Below the pieces are notes generated by a model, which had not been told where the DNA came from, made no database searches, and worked only from the letters and a program-made list of their open reading frames with translations. The translations under genes and the position numbers were made by a program. Source: Candidatus Saccharimonadota bacterium (GTDB lineage: Bacteria; Patescibacteriota; Saccharimonadia; Saccharimonadales; Saccharimonadaceae). From it: a stretch of DNA of 34,797 nucleotides. The stretch covers positions 1 through 34,797 of the forward strand of contig CAJPON010000010.1 in assembly GCA_905372275.1 (NCBI GenBank). The letters run 5' to 3'. This document shows, piece after piece, positions 5,940-14,031 of this stretch (within the stretch, counting starts at the first letter, position 1; the number at the start of each line of letters is the position of its first letter).

Positions 5940-7181
5940 ATGATGACGATTATCAAACGAGCCTGGACGGCTGTGGCGCGCAAACGGCGTCGCAGCCTGA
6001 CCATCGCCCTGATCATGACGCTGATTTTCACGCTGCTGATCGGTACGCTGACGGTGCAGCAAACGATGGCACAGCTGAAGCAATCGGTCGAGCATAACAT
6101 TCGTGCCGGCTTTAGCATTGCCAGCAGGCAGCCGTCGGGCGAGGTGCCGATGGACATCGCGCAGCGGGTGCAGCACCTGGACAAGGTCAAAGCACATAAT
6201 TTCCAATCAGAAACTACCGCGGGACTGCCAGGCAAGCAATTGATCGACACGGCAGGCAGTGGCGTGCAGCTGGACTCTAACGTGGCTGGCGAGGCGAAGG
6301 TGACGGGCGCGACAGAGAGCAATCTGCTGAGCGAGTTTACTAGTAAATTTTACCAACTGGAGCAGGGCAAGCACCTGACCGAGCACGATCAAAACGCGGC
6401 GCTGATTCACAAAACGTTTGCCGAGAAAAATAATATCAAGACAGGCGACAAGCTGGAAATTACCAAAGACGGCCGGCGGGTGGCGGTGACTGTCATGGGT
6501 ATCTTCAGCGGCAAAGGCGAAAAGCCGGCGGTCTTGCAGTCCGACATGGCGGAGAATCATCTCATCACCAACTTGGCTGCGGCGCAGCAGCTGACAGGTA
6601 GCCAGCAGTTGACGCGGGCGACGTATTTCGCCGAAAATCCGCATCAGCTGAAGTCGTTAACGGACCGCGCTAAAAGCCTATCAAACGTCGATTGGAAAAA
6701 ATTTAGCCTCACTGACAATGGGGCGGTATTCGCTGGCGTCCTCCAAAACATCGCTGGTGTTCAAAACATCTTGACGATTGCCACCATCGGCGCAGCCGCG
6801 GCAGGGTTGGCGGTGTTGTCACTGGTGCTGGTGTTCTGGGTGCGTGGCCGCTTGCATGAAATTGGCATCTTGCTGTCCATCGGCACGTCAAAGCGGCAGA
6901 TTATCGGGCAGTTCTTGGCGGAACTCGCTATCATCGCCGCAGTCAGTTCGGTATTCGCGCTCGGTGTCGGTTCGGTTGCCTCGTCGCAGATTTCTACCGC
7001 CCTCACAGCACAAACCGATCAAAGCCAGCGCGTAGAAAAAACCGTGGTGCAAGCCGCGCCACCGGTGACTTATCTGCAGGCTTTCGCCTTCGGCTACATG
7101 GTCGTTCTACTATCAGCCATCGCTGCCACCGCGCCAATCATGCGCCAATCACCAAAGCAAATTTTAGCAAAATTAAGTTAG
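5940..7181 (+). CDS. ABC transporter permease, MacB/FtsX type, 413 aa
   Basis: This is a paralogue of the preceding permease: membrane segment at about 17-37, outer domain with EQGKHLTEHDQNAALIHKTF, then three membrane segments near 273-298, 320-345 and 380-402. The coupling loop reads GRLHEIGILLSIGTSKRQI, and the protein ends SPKQILAKLS. Together with the first permease it would make a heterodimeric transmembrane pair. The start follows the previous stop by six bases; ATG 5943 is an alternative one codon later. It is likely translationally coupled. Confidence 0.9.
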   Translation: MMTIIKRAWTAVARKRRRSLTIALIMTLIFTLLIGTLTVQQTMAQLKQSVEHNIRAGFSIASRQPSGEVPMDIAQRVQHLDKVKAHNFQSETTAGLPGKQLIDTAGSGVQLDSNVAGEAKVTGATESNLLSEFTSKFYQLEQGKHLTEHDQNAALIHKTFAEKNNIKTGDKLEITKDGRRVAVTVMGIFSGKGEKPAVLQSDMAENHLITNLAAAQQLTGSQQLTRATYFAENPHQLKSLTDRAKSLSNVDWKKFSLTDNGAVFAGVLQNIAGVQNILTIATIGAAAAGLAVLSLVLVFWVRGRLHEIGILLSIGTSKRQIIGQFLAELAIIAAVSSVFALGVGSVASSQISTALTAQTDQSQRVEKTVVQAAPPVTYLQAFAFGYMVVLLSAIAATAPIMRQSPKQILAKLS

Positions 7182-7189
7182 GAGTTATT

Positions 7190-7819
7190 ATGTCAATACT
7201 TACGTTACGCGATATCATCTATTCATACGCCGACGGCACCAGCAATGTGCTCAACGGGATCAATTATCAATTTGAAAAAGGCAAGTTCTACGCCATCGTC
7301 GGTAGTTCTGGTGCCGGTAAATCGACACTGCTGGGGTTACTAGCCGGGCTGGACACGCCGACTGGCGGGCAGATTTTGTTCGACGATGAAGACATCGCCG
7401 AGCAGGGCTACTCGCATCATCGCAAGCACAATATTTCGCTGGTGTTTCAGAATTATAATCTGATCGATTATCTGACGCCGCTGGAAAACTTGAAATTAGT
7501 TAATCCCAAAGCCACCAATGAAACGCTACACGCCATGGGCCTGGACGACGATCACATTCACCGCAACGTCATGAAACTTTCTGGCGGCCAGCAGCAACGC
7601 GTAGCGATCGGGCGAGCGTTGGTATCCTCCGCACCGATCATCTTGGCAGACGAGCCAACTGGCAACCTGGACGAAACCACCGCAGCTGACATCATCGACA
7701 TCCTGCGCCGGGCCGCCCACGAAAACGACAAATGCGTCATCGTCGTCACCCACAGCAAGCAGCTAGCCAAAGAGGCGGATGTGGTGCTGAAGCTGAAGGA
7801 TAAGAAACTAAAGAAGTAA
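7190..7819 (+). CDS. ABC transporter ATP-binding protein (LolD/MacB type), 209 aa
   Basis: All ATPase motifs are present: Walker A GSSGAGKST (38-46), Q-loop Q87, signature LSGGQQQR (from 130), Walker B IILADEP followed by TGNLD (150-161), and H-loop H188. This is the short, stand-alone ATPase type that partners MacB/FtsX-like permeases. AGGAG lies just upstream, and only eight bases separate it from the permease gene, so the three form one operon. Confidence 0.95.
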   Translation: MSILTLRDIIYSYADGTSNVLNGINYQFEKGKFYAIVGSSGAGKSTLLGLLAGLDTPTGGQILFDDEDIAEQGYSHHRKHNISLVFQNYNLIDYLTPLENLKLVNPKATNETLHAMGLDDDHIHRNVMKLSGGQQQRVAIGRALVSSAPIILADEPTGNLDETTAADIIDILRRAAHENDKCVIVVTHSKQLAKEADVVLKLKDKKLKK

Positions 7820-7869
7820 AATCGATAATACTGCTCATAAAGTGGGCTGGTTAACGCAATTTTATAAAG

Positions 7870-7974
7870 CCGGAATGAGTTCACTTGGATAAGGTTGACA
7901 GTATAAACATAAACTTCCAGCATAGCGTTAGTTTGAAAGCGATTCTGCGGGCGTATCATAAAGCAAAGTTATAG
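7870..7974 (+). pseudogene. Decayed 3' end of a NUDIX hydrolase gene
   Basis: Read from 7870, the codons give PE, a TGA stop at 7876-7878 where the intact gene has TGG (Trp), then VHLDKVDSINI and NFQHSVSLKAILRAY, ending at TAG 7972-7974. This aligns with the C-terminus of the NUDIX protein at 111-605 (PEWVDLDKIDDIKFRHSVSLREILGVY), with two extra codons. No Nudix box or start codon is left upstream. It is a remnant of a paralogous gene, left between the ABC operon and the racemase promoter. Confidence 0.75.
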
Positions 7975-7978
7975 GTAT

Positions 7979-8007
7979 TTGCATATTTCGCCCGCCAGCG
8001 CTATAAT
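7979..8007 (+). promoter_or_regulatory. Promoter (TTGCAT-N17-TATAAT) of the leader ORF and racemase
   Basis: TTGCAT at 7979-7984 and a perfect TATAAT at 8002-8007 are separated by exactly 17 bp. An ATG begins six bases after the -10, so the transcript should start at the ATG. Confidence 0.75.
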
Positions 8008-8013
8008 CACCCC

Positions 8014-8091
8014 ATGACCATAAAACGGCAATTCATCAGCACCGCCTGGCAAAGCACGCGTTTTCGCCGCGGCTTGTTGAATTGTTCGTAA
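8014..8091 (+). CDS. Leaderless 25-residue leader peptide (candidate)
   Basis: ATG 8014 lies six bases after TATAAT, as in several protein genes here, and the frame ends at TAA 8089-8091. The peptide contains RQFISTAWQSTRFRRGLLN, with four arginines and one tryptophan, but no run of a single amino acid. An intrinsic terminator follows 30 bases after its stop and precedes the racemase gene, an attenuator-like order. It could instead be a short non-coding leader. Confidence 0.5.
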   Translation: MTIKRQFISTAWQSTRFRRGLLNCS

Positions 8092-8121
8092 ACTTCTTCT
8101 GAAAATACTAACCATGAATAG

Positions 8122-8143
8122 AGGCCGCGCGCGGCCTTTTTTT
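8122..8143 (+). terminator. Intrinsic terminator inside the racemase leader
   Basis: AGGCCG (8122-8127) pairs with CGGCCT (8132-8137) around a CGCG loop, followed by seven Ts (8137-8143). It is the strongest classical terminator in the window and lies between the promoter and the racemase start at 8164, so read-through or regulation is needed for racemase expression. Confidence 0.85.
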
Positions 8144-8163
8144 ATATGACCAAAGGAGGAATC

Positions 8164-8850
8164 ATGAAACAGAGAATGATTATCATTGGCGGCATGGGGC
8201 CGCAGGCAAGCTTGGAACTACACCGGCGAATAATTCGGCGAACATCAGCAAACGGCGCAAGAGACGGCACGGATTTCCCGTACATCGTTCATCTGTCGCT
8301 GCCAGTTCCTGATTTTATCGCCAACGAATCGCGGCACAGCGAAGCCTTGGAAATTATCATAAACGAACTGAAAAACATTGGCGTATCAATGGACGACATT
8401 ATCATAATTGCTTGCAATACCGCGCATTTACTGCAGTTTGACATTGAACAGCGTCTAAATGTTCACATAACTTCCATGGTGGATGCCGCAATTGATTATG
8501 CTAGCCGCCATTATAAAACAATTCGATTGCTAGCATCGCCGACAACCATCCGCACTGGACTATATGACAAGCCGTTGAAAGCCGCCGGAGTAACCGTATT
8601 AACGCCGGATAAGGACGAAGAACAAGCGCTGGAAGTAATAATTCGCGCAGTAATTTCTGGTCAGGCAATACCGCAGTCAGCGCTGGATAAAATACCAATA
8701 ATAACCCAATCCGAGCAGGCGAACGCGACAAACTATCCGCCGGCACTATTAGGCTGCACCGAATTATCCTGCGCCTTCGCCGAAAAACCAAACACCATTG
8801 AACCAATGAATATTCTGATTAACCATCTAGCAGCCAGAGGAGTGCTATAG
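8164..8850 (+). CDS. Aspartate/glutamate racemase family protein, 228 aa
   Basis: The N-terminus IIIGGMGPQASLELHRRI is typical of the Asp/Glu racemase family. The two catalytic cysteines are visible in IIACNTAH (C84) and near the C-terminus in LLGCTELSCAF. The enzyme interconverts L- and D-aspartate or glutamate without a cofactor, usually to supply D-amino acids for peptidoglycan. ATG 8164 is preferred over 8146 because AAAGGAGG lies at 8152-8159. The gene sits behind a leader ORF and terminator. Family call is firm; Asp versus Glu specificity is not resolved. Confidence 0.9.
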   Translation: MKQRMIIIGGMGPQASLELHRRIIRRTSANGARDGTDFPYIVHLSLPVPDFIANESRHSEALEIIINELKNIGVSMDDIIIIACNTAHLLQFDIEQRLNVHITSMVDAAIDYASRHYKTIRLLASPTTIRTGLYDKPLKAAGVTVLTPDKDEEQALEVIIRAVISGQAIPQSALDKIPIITQSEQANATNYPPALLGCTELSCAFAEKPNTIEPMNILINHLAARGVL

Positions 8851-8896
8851 CTAAACCTGACAATAAGCCAGAAACAGCAGTTAAATCAAATAACTC

Positions 8897-9550
8897 TTAC
8901 CAAATAACCCCATCAGCATAAGCCTGCCATGACTGCTGTTCGCCGACTGTCATTGATCGAACTAAGCTGATGGTTTGCGATAGGACAGCGCTATCGATTT
9001 TTATGGTTTGTCCAGTGTCTACCTCGGGCCAACCAGCTTGTTCTGATAGCTTGGTTTCGGCAGCAATCTTCTGTGCGGGATTTAATCCTGAGCCGCCATG
9101 CTCGCTGATAGCGCGACGAACAATCTTTGCATACGAATCATCGTCTTGCACAACGTAAGTGTAGCTGCCCGACTGGGGTTTCGACTTATTCACAGACGAC
9201 TGCGCGGCTTTATCGTCTGGTTTATTTTTCTTTTCTGTATCATTCTTATTGCTTTGCTCTTGGCTGCCAGTAGCTTTCTTGGCGGCCCCAGCATCTTTGT
9301 TGGCATTAGCGGCATTAGCATTATTTTTCTGCGGCACGAGTTGCTGAACAGTACTGTCATCTGACTTAACTTTCATCTTCTGCTCAACCGATTTAGAACT
9401 CTTTTGCTGATCTTTACTTCTTAGTAAATTCTCTGTATCAGCCGCTGCGTTTGTTTGCTTGACAGCTGCAAACAGTGAAACCACTAGCAATACAACCGCA
9501 CAAACGGCTGCCACTCTTTTCTCTGTAATATCATACCCTCTAATTTTCAT
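8897..9550 (-). CDS. Secreted/anchored LysM-like domain protein, 217 aa
   Basis: ATG 9550 is chosen because GGAGGG (minus strand) lies a few bases upstream, although the frame opens back to 9607. One hydrophobic segment at about 12-31 acts as signal anchor. A long low-complexity linker rich in Lys, Asn, Gln and Ser follows (about 35-130). The C-terminal domain starts at YTYVVQDDDSYAKIVRRAI and ends with DTGQTIKI, the pattern of a LysM-type module, which binds peptidoglycan or chitin-like glycans. It is divergent from the polysaccharide cluster, so a role in wall association is likely. Confidence 0.8.
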   Translation of the reverse strand: MKIRGYDITEKRVAAVCAVVLLVVSLFAAVKQTNAAADTENLLRSKDQQKSSKSVEQKMKVKSDDSTVQQLVPQKNNANAANANKDAGAAKKATGSQEQSNKNDTEKKNKPDDKAAQSSVNKSKPQSGSYTYVVQDDDSYAKIVRRAISEHGGSGLNPAQKIAAETKLSEQAGWPEVDTGQTIKIDSAVLSQTISLVRSMTVGEQQSWQAYADGVIW

Positions 9551-9577
9551 AAGCACCCTCCTTAGCGCCCTACAGAA

Positions 9578-9586
9578 ATAATAGCA
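9578..9586 (-). promoter_or_regulatory. Extended -10 (TGcTATTAT) of the LysM-like gene
   Basis: On the minus strand TG (9585-9586) and TATTAT (9578-9583) precede the ATG at 9550, with a GGAGGG ribosome-binding site between them. Confidence 0.55.
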
Positions 9587-9592
9587 AACTTT

Positions 9593-9617
9593 GCATAAGC
9601 GTAACAAGCATAAGCGT
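9593..9617. repeat. Direct repeat GCATAAGCGT x2 at a divergent promoter region
   Basis: GCATAAGCGT occurs at 9593-9602 and 9608-9617, a 15-bp period. It falls at the -35 position of the LysM-like gene and about 70 bp upstream of the polysaccharide promoter, so it may be a regulator-binding site affecting one or both. Confidence 0.45.
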
Positions 9618-9685
9618 TATAAAGGCCTATCTAAGCTAGGTATGGCTTATAATCATAAAAGCCTTAGCACTATCCCACGATAATA

Positions 9686-9714
9686 TTTACAAAAAGAGAA
9701 ATTTATGCTACAAT
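9686..9714 (+). promoter_or_regulatory. Promoter of the polysaccharide cluster (TTTACA-N17-TACAAT)
   Basis: TTTACA (9686-9691) and TACAAT (9709-9714) are separated by exactly 17 bp, and the -10 is extended by TG (9706-9707). The leader is about 34 nt and carries AAGGGAG before ATG 9755. No other clear promoter is seen before 18.0 kb, so it may drive eight or nine genes. Confidence 0.75.
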
Positions 9715-9754
9715 AGAAAGAGTAATACATTGCAAATAACTTCAAGGGAGCTCT

Positions 9755-10378
9755 ATGGAAGAGATTAATCTTTACGATTTATTGCGCTTTTATGCCAAAA
9801 GATGGCTAACCATCGCTATCGCTGCTATGATTGGCGCAATTATCAGCATTACTTATACTTATTTTATCCAGCAGCCACAGTACAAAAGCTCAGCAACTAT
9901 CCTGCTGGTTGGCGCCGACCATTCGAGCAGTAATCAGGGTTCGGTGACTCTCAACAACTATGTAAAATTATTCACGTCGCGCCGTGTACTTGATCCGGTT
10001 ATTACGAATAACGATTATTCGGAAGATTATAAAACCCTATCTGGCAATACTACAGCAGAAAACGTTAAAAACACCGATATCATCAACGTATCGATGAGCA
10101 CCTCTAATCCAAAAACCAGCAAAGCACTTTTAGAATCTGCCATCCAAGAGTTTGAAAAGCAATCCAAATCGCTTTACGGTAACAGCTCTGTTAAAATCAG
10201 CGTCGTTGACTCGGCTGACACGCCAAACAGCCCATCAAACATCAAGCCGCTGCAGCAAATCGGCTTAGTCGCCGCTGCCTCGGTAGCGCTAACTATCGTC
10301 GTGCTGTTCTTTATCTACGATTACAGAAAATCGCAGCTAATCGCTCAGACGAAACCAAAGATTGCAAAATATAATTAA
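9755..10378 (+). CDS. Polysaccharide chain-length determinant (Wzz/YveK type), 207 aa
   Basis: The N-terminal EINLYDLLRFYAKRW leads into the first membrane segment (about 17-37). An outer domain with the chain-length pattern YKSSATILLVG follows, then a proline-containing segment (DTPNSPSNIKP) and the second membrane segment (about 167-188). This co-polymerase sets the length of a Wzy-made polymer. It ends shortly after the second membrane segment, so it has no fused tyrosine kinase, and no separate BY-kinase is found nearby. It is the first gene of the cluster, behind a good promoter. Confidence 0.88.
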   Translation: MEEINLYDLLRFYAKRWLTIAIAAMIGAIISITYTYFIQQPQYKSSATILLVGADHSSSNQGSVTLNNYVKLFTSRRVLDPVITNNDYSEDYKTLSGNTTAENVKNTDIINVSMSTSNPKTSKALLESAIQEFEKQSKSLYGNSSVKISVVDSADTPNSPSNIKPLQQIGLVAAASVALTIVVLFFIYDYRKSQLIAQTKPKIAKYN

Positions 10379-10401
10379 ACAACGCTAAGGAAACCGAAAC
10401 A

Positions 10402-11022
10402 ATGTATCAAAAATACGGAAAGCGCCTCATGGACATGCTTTTCTCCGTAATCGCGTTAATAATAATGTCTGTGCCTATGCTAATCATAGCCGTAGCCATA
10501 AAACTAACGTCACCAGGGCCAGTATTTTTTCGCCATCAACGCTACGGCAAAGACAAAAAGCCATTCACTATCAACAAATTCCGCACGATGTCGGTAAAAG
10601 CTCCAAAAAACATGCCGACTAACAGTTTTTCAAACGCTTCTAGCTTTATTACTCCATTTGGCGCAATCTTGCGAAAATTATCTCTCGACGAGCTGCCTCA
10701 ATTATTCAATGTATTGCTAGGCGATATGAGTGTTATTGGACCGCGTCCAGTTATTTTGGCAGAAAAATCGCTGATAGCTTTGCGCGACAAACACGATGCT
10801 AACTCTCTAAAACCAGGCATCACTGGATGGGCGCAAGTCAATGGCCGCGACGAGTTAGACGATATAGATAAAGCCACCCTAGACGGTGAATACGCAAACA
10901 GCGTAAGTCCAAAAACGGACATTAAAATATTCCTCAAAACAATCGCCATAGTGCTGAAAAGAACGGGCAACCGAGAGGGAAGCGAACAAGAAAGTATTGG
11001 AATTAACAATGCATCAAAATAG
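10402..11022 (+). CDS. Initiating sugar-phosphate transferase (bacterial sugar transferase family), 206 aa
   Basis: One N-terminal membrane segment (about 10-34) is followed by the family's signature blocks: TSPGPVFFRHQRYGKDKKPF, KFRTM, LSLDELPQLFNVLLGDMSVI, GPRPV and KPGITGWAQVNGRDEL. Such enzymes transfer a sugar 1-phosphate from a nucleotide sugar to undecaprenyl phosphate, the first step of repeat-unit assembly at the inner face of the membrane. It is a short WbaP/EpsL-type monotopic enzyme. The exact sugar cannot be read. Its end overlaps the start of the next gene. Confidence 0.93.
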   Translation: MYQKYGKRLMDMLFSVIALIIMSVPMLIIAVAIKLTSPGPVFFRHQRYGKDKKPFTINKFRTMSVKAPKNMPTNSFSNASSFITPFGAILRKLSLDELPQLFNVLLGDMSVIGPRPVILAEKSLIALRDKHDANSLKPGITGWAQVNGRDELDDIDKATLDGEYANSVSPKTDIKIFLKTIAIVLKRTGNREGSEQESIGINNASK

Positions 11023-12130
11023 AAAAAGCTCAAAGAAGATATTGTTCACGTCACACACTGCAAACTTCCAAAAATTCAACCGTCCGTTCATGCATATGAT
11101 GAGCGAAAAAGGCTGGGAAGTTCATTACGCGTCGATGGGCGAGGAAGAGATTCTGGATTGTGATAAGTCATTTGTTGTACCATTCACGCGAAGCCCGTTC
11201 AGGCTGAGTAATATTACCGCTTACAGACAGTTGAAAAAAATTATCAACCAAGAGGATTACGACATCATTCACACTCACACGCCGATGGGTAGCGTGGTAA
11301 CGCGGCTAGCTGCCAAAAAGGCTCGTAAAAACGGTACTAAAATTATCTATACAGCCCACGGTTTTCATTTTTTCAAAGGCGCACCTCTGTTAAATTGGCT
11401 AATTTATTATCCAGTTGAGCGCCTGATGGCTCGCCATACGGACACGCTTATTACTATCAATAAAGAGGATTACCATCGCGCTAAAAAGCAATTCAAGACA
11501 AATGTTATATACATGCCAGGCGTGGGTGTCGATCCGAAGCGTTTCAAGCCGAAGCTTACTGCCAAGCAAAAGCTAGAGCTTCGCAAATCACTCGGTCTTA
11601 GAAAAGACGACTTTGTAATGATTTATCCGGCAGAATTGAATAAAAATAAAAATCAAACCCTACTACTGCATGTGTTGCACGAAATCAATAAAGAAGATAA
11701 ATCAGTGCATTTACTGCTGGCTGGCAAAGATAATCTAAATGGCTACCATAAAAAACTTGCCGATAAACTAGGCGTGGCAAAAAACGTACACTTTTTAGGC
11801 TACCGTTCTGACATACCGCAATTACTACAAATGTCCGACCTGTCTGTATCGGCTAGTCACCGTGAAGGTCTGCCTGTCCATCTGATCGAAGCAATGTTTG
11901 CTGGCCTACCAATAGTCACTACCAAATGCCGCGGAGCAACTGAGTTAGTGGAGGACGGCGTGAATGGGTTTGTAGTTGGGTTTGATCAACAAGAGTTTTT
12001 GCAAAAAATAGAAAAAATCCGTCGCAACCCCAGCCTGTCACGTCAGCTCAGCAAGCAGTCTATAAAACTAGCAAGTCAATACGATATAAAATCTATATTA
12101 TCAATGGCAGAGAAGGTGTATCATGAATAA
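11009..12130 (+). CDS. Glycosyltransferase family 4, 373 aa
   Basis: The protein is a GT-B enzyme of the CapM/EpsD kind: KKILFTSHTANFQKFNRPF at the N-terminus, HTHTPMGSVVTRLAAK in the first domain, then the nucleotide-sugar-binding half with PAELNKNKNQ and the catalytic EX7E-like region SHREGLPVHLIEAMFAGLP. It adds the next sugar to the lipid-linked repeat unit. ATG 11009 is preferred over the in-frame TTG at 10997; it overlaps the sugar transferase gene by 14 nt, implying translational coupling. It overlaps the polymerase gene by 8 nt. Confidence 0.9.
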   Translation: MHQNRKSSKKILFTSHTANFQKFNRPFMHMMSEKGWEVHYASMGEEEILDCDKSFVVPFTRSPFRLSNITAYRQLKKIINQEDYDIIHTHTPMGSVVTRLAAKKARKNGTKIIYTAHGFHFFKGAPLLNWLIYYPVERLMARHTDTLITINKEDYHRAKKQFKTNVIYMPGVGVDPKRFKPKLTAKQKLELRKSLGLRKDDFVMIYPAELNKNKNQTLLLHVLHEINKEDKSVHLLLAGKDNLNGYHKKLADKLGVAKNVHFLGYRSDIPQLLQMSDLSVSASHREGLPVHLIEAMFAGLPIVTTKCRGATELVEDGVNGFVVGFDQQEFLQKIEKIRRNPSLSRQLSKQSIKLASQYDIKSILSMAEKVYHE

Positions 12131-13229
12131 CCTTGCAAGCCTTTTCTTCTATATCATCACTTTTGCGCTATCTGCCTACCTTGTGTCATTTGGATTTCGC
12201 GCAAAAAAGCGGATATTCTGCATGCTTGGCTTGCTAATACCTATCATTATCGGAGGGTTTCGGTATGGGGTAGGGACTGATTATTTTAATTACATAAATA
12301 TATTCTCCGACCATGTCAAAAAAGGCTTTGTAGATATTGACGGTATCGAAATAGGGTACACCCTACTTGAGCAATTCTCGTCATTATTCGCACCATATGA
12401 CACAAGGATGCTATTTATCATAACAACAGCGCTTACTATAGTATTCTTTTATATAGGGCTAGTGCGATTTAAACCTCAGTATCCTGGTCTCGTGACTTTC
12501 TTGTACCTCATGACATTACTACCGATGTCATTTAACACAGTACGCCAAGGCATAGCAGTATCTATTGTTTTTTTGGCGCTATCATACGCCAAAGACAAAA
12601 GGACAATACCTTTTGTTACATGGTGCGTAATCGCAAGTCTATTTCATATTAGCGCGCTACTCGTCATACCGTTTTACTTTATTATTAGAATCGGCATGTT
12701 AAAAAACAATCAATCGCCGCGATCATTAGGTTTGCGATACATTAGCAGATTAATTGTAATGATATCTATAACTATCGCCATCACCGTAAATGCACTCAAT
12801 CTTGCGCTATCAATACCCGGATTCGACAAGTATGAATTGTATACGTATATGAATGAAGACGGCGCAAATCTCATGTTCTATTGTAAGCTTGCGCTTTTGG
12901 CTGTTATATTCATTCTGTCAAAATATATCATTCTGCGCGACAATGTACAATACAACACTTTTATAATGTCTGGCGCTATCATGGAGATAATACTATTATC
13001 TCTAGGATTTGTGTCACCGTTTATTAAACGGCAAGCTCTTTATTTTTCATTATTATATATAATACTCCTAACGCTAGTTGTAAGAATAAATTCAAACAAG
13101 GCAAGGCAAGCGCTATTATATAGTGTCATCGCGTGTTACGCTATAGGGTTTTTTGTCGTATCATATTTTATATTAGGGCAAGCAGATATAATACCATATA
13201 AATTTAGCATAAGCGGAGGAAAAATTTAG
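12123..13229 (+). CDS. EpsG/Wzy-like polysaccharide polymerase, 368 aa
   Basis: The protein has about ten hydrophobic segments. The N-terminal RYGVGTDYFNYINIF matches the EpsG-family hallmark (RYxVGTDYxxY). A long outer loop and the segment FNTVRQGIAVSIVFLALSYA are also typical. It would polymerise lipid-linked repeat units on the outer face, with the flippase and chain-length protein of this cluster. This gene begins the A+T-rich middle of the cluster (12.1-16.1 kb), where ATA and AAA codons are common. It ends directly at the next start. Confidence 0.85.
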   Translation: MNNLASLFFYIITFALSAYLVSFGFRAKKRIFCMLGLLIPIIIGGFRYGVGTDYFNYINIFSDHVKKGFVDIDGIEIGYTLLEQFSSLFAPYDTRMLFIITTALTIVFFYIGLVRFKPQYPGLVTFLYLMTLLPMSFNTVRQGIAVSIVFLALSYAKDKRTIPFVTWCVIASLFHISALLVIPFYFIIRIGMLKNNQSPRSLGLRYISRLIVMISITIAITVNALNLALSIPGFDKYELYTYMNEDGANLMFYCKLALLAVIFILSKYIILRDNVQYNTFIMSGAIMEIILLSLGFVSPFIKRQALYFSLLYIILLTLVVRINSNKARQALLYSVIACYAIGFFVVSYFILGQADIIPYKFSISGGKI

Positions 13230-14030
13230 ATGACTAAGGTTAGCGTCTCAGTTGTCATGGCAGAGTATAATACAAATACTGACGATCTTAAAACCGCAAT
13301 CAAAAGTATCCTAGATCAAACATATCGTGATTTTGAGTTTATTATTGTCGACGACGGCGGAAAGAACGACTTAGAAGTAATAAAAAAGGAACTTGGCAAC
13401 GACAAGCGAATAAGAATTATCAAAAATCCGTGCAATAAAGGACTTGTTTATTCTCTTAATAACGCGATAACACATGCAAAAGGTGAGTACTTGGTACGCA
13501 TGGACACCGATGACATAGCCGAAAAAGATAGAATTCAGAAACAGCACAATTTTATCCAAAAACATCCCGAATATTCAGTTGTCGCAAGTAGAGTAATCGA
13601 GTTTTCTGATAAAAAGGAACTGGGTATACTTGGTAAGGCTGGCGAAAAAACAAGAAAAGATATTATGAGAGGTGACGTCCCCGTACACCCATCTGTTATC
13701 ATGAAAAAAAGTGACATACTTGCTACAGGGGGATATAAAGATTACACTAGAGCAGAAGACCTGTCCTTATGGTGCGATCTAATGCTTGCTCGTAAAAAGA
13801 TTTATGTAATGAACGATGTTTTATTGCATTATCGTGTAAATCCAAACGACTACAAAAAGCGTACGTTGCGTCATAGAGGTGGAGAGCTTAAAGCGCGCAT
13901 TCATTACTATCCACTGCTGGGTGCTGGTTTAATAGAGTACATGCGAATAGCTAAAAGTATCATAGCTGGATTAGCACCCGTGTGGATCATTCGATATTAT
14001 CGCAATAGAAAATTAATAGGAGGAAAGTAG
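13230..14030 (+). CDS. Glycosyltransferase family 2, 266 aa
   Basis: The GT-A fold is clear: SVVMAEYNTNTDDLKTAIKS at the start, FIIVDDGGKNDLEVI, and the metal-binding DxD in YLVRMDTDDIAEKDRI. The later ARAEDLSLWCDL-like stretch (TRAEDLSLW) is the usual acceptor-side ED motif. A good GGAGG ribosome-binding site overlaps the end of the polymerase gene. It adds one sugar to the repeat unit. Confidence 0.92.
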   Translation: MTKVSVSVVMAEYNTNTDDLKTAIKSILDQTYRDFEFIIVDDGGKNDLEVIKKELGNDKRIRIIKNPCNKGLVYSLNNAITHAKGEYLVRMDTDDIAEKDRIQKQHNFIQKHPEYSVVASRVIEFSDKKELGILGKAGEKTRKDIMRGDVPVHPSVIMKKSDILATGGYKDYTRAEDLSLWCDLMLARKKIYVMNDVLLHYRVNPNDYKKRTLRHRGGELKARIHYYPLLGAGLIEYMRIAKSIIAGLAPVWIIRYYRNRKLIGGK

Positions 14031-14031
14031 A

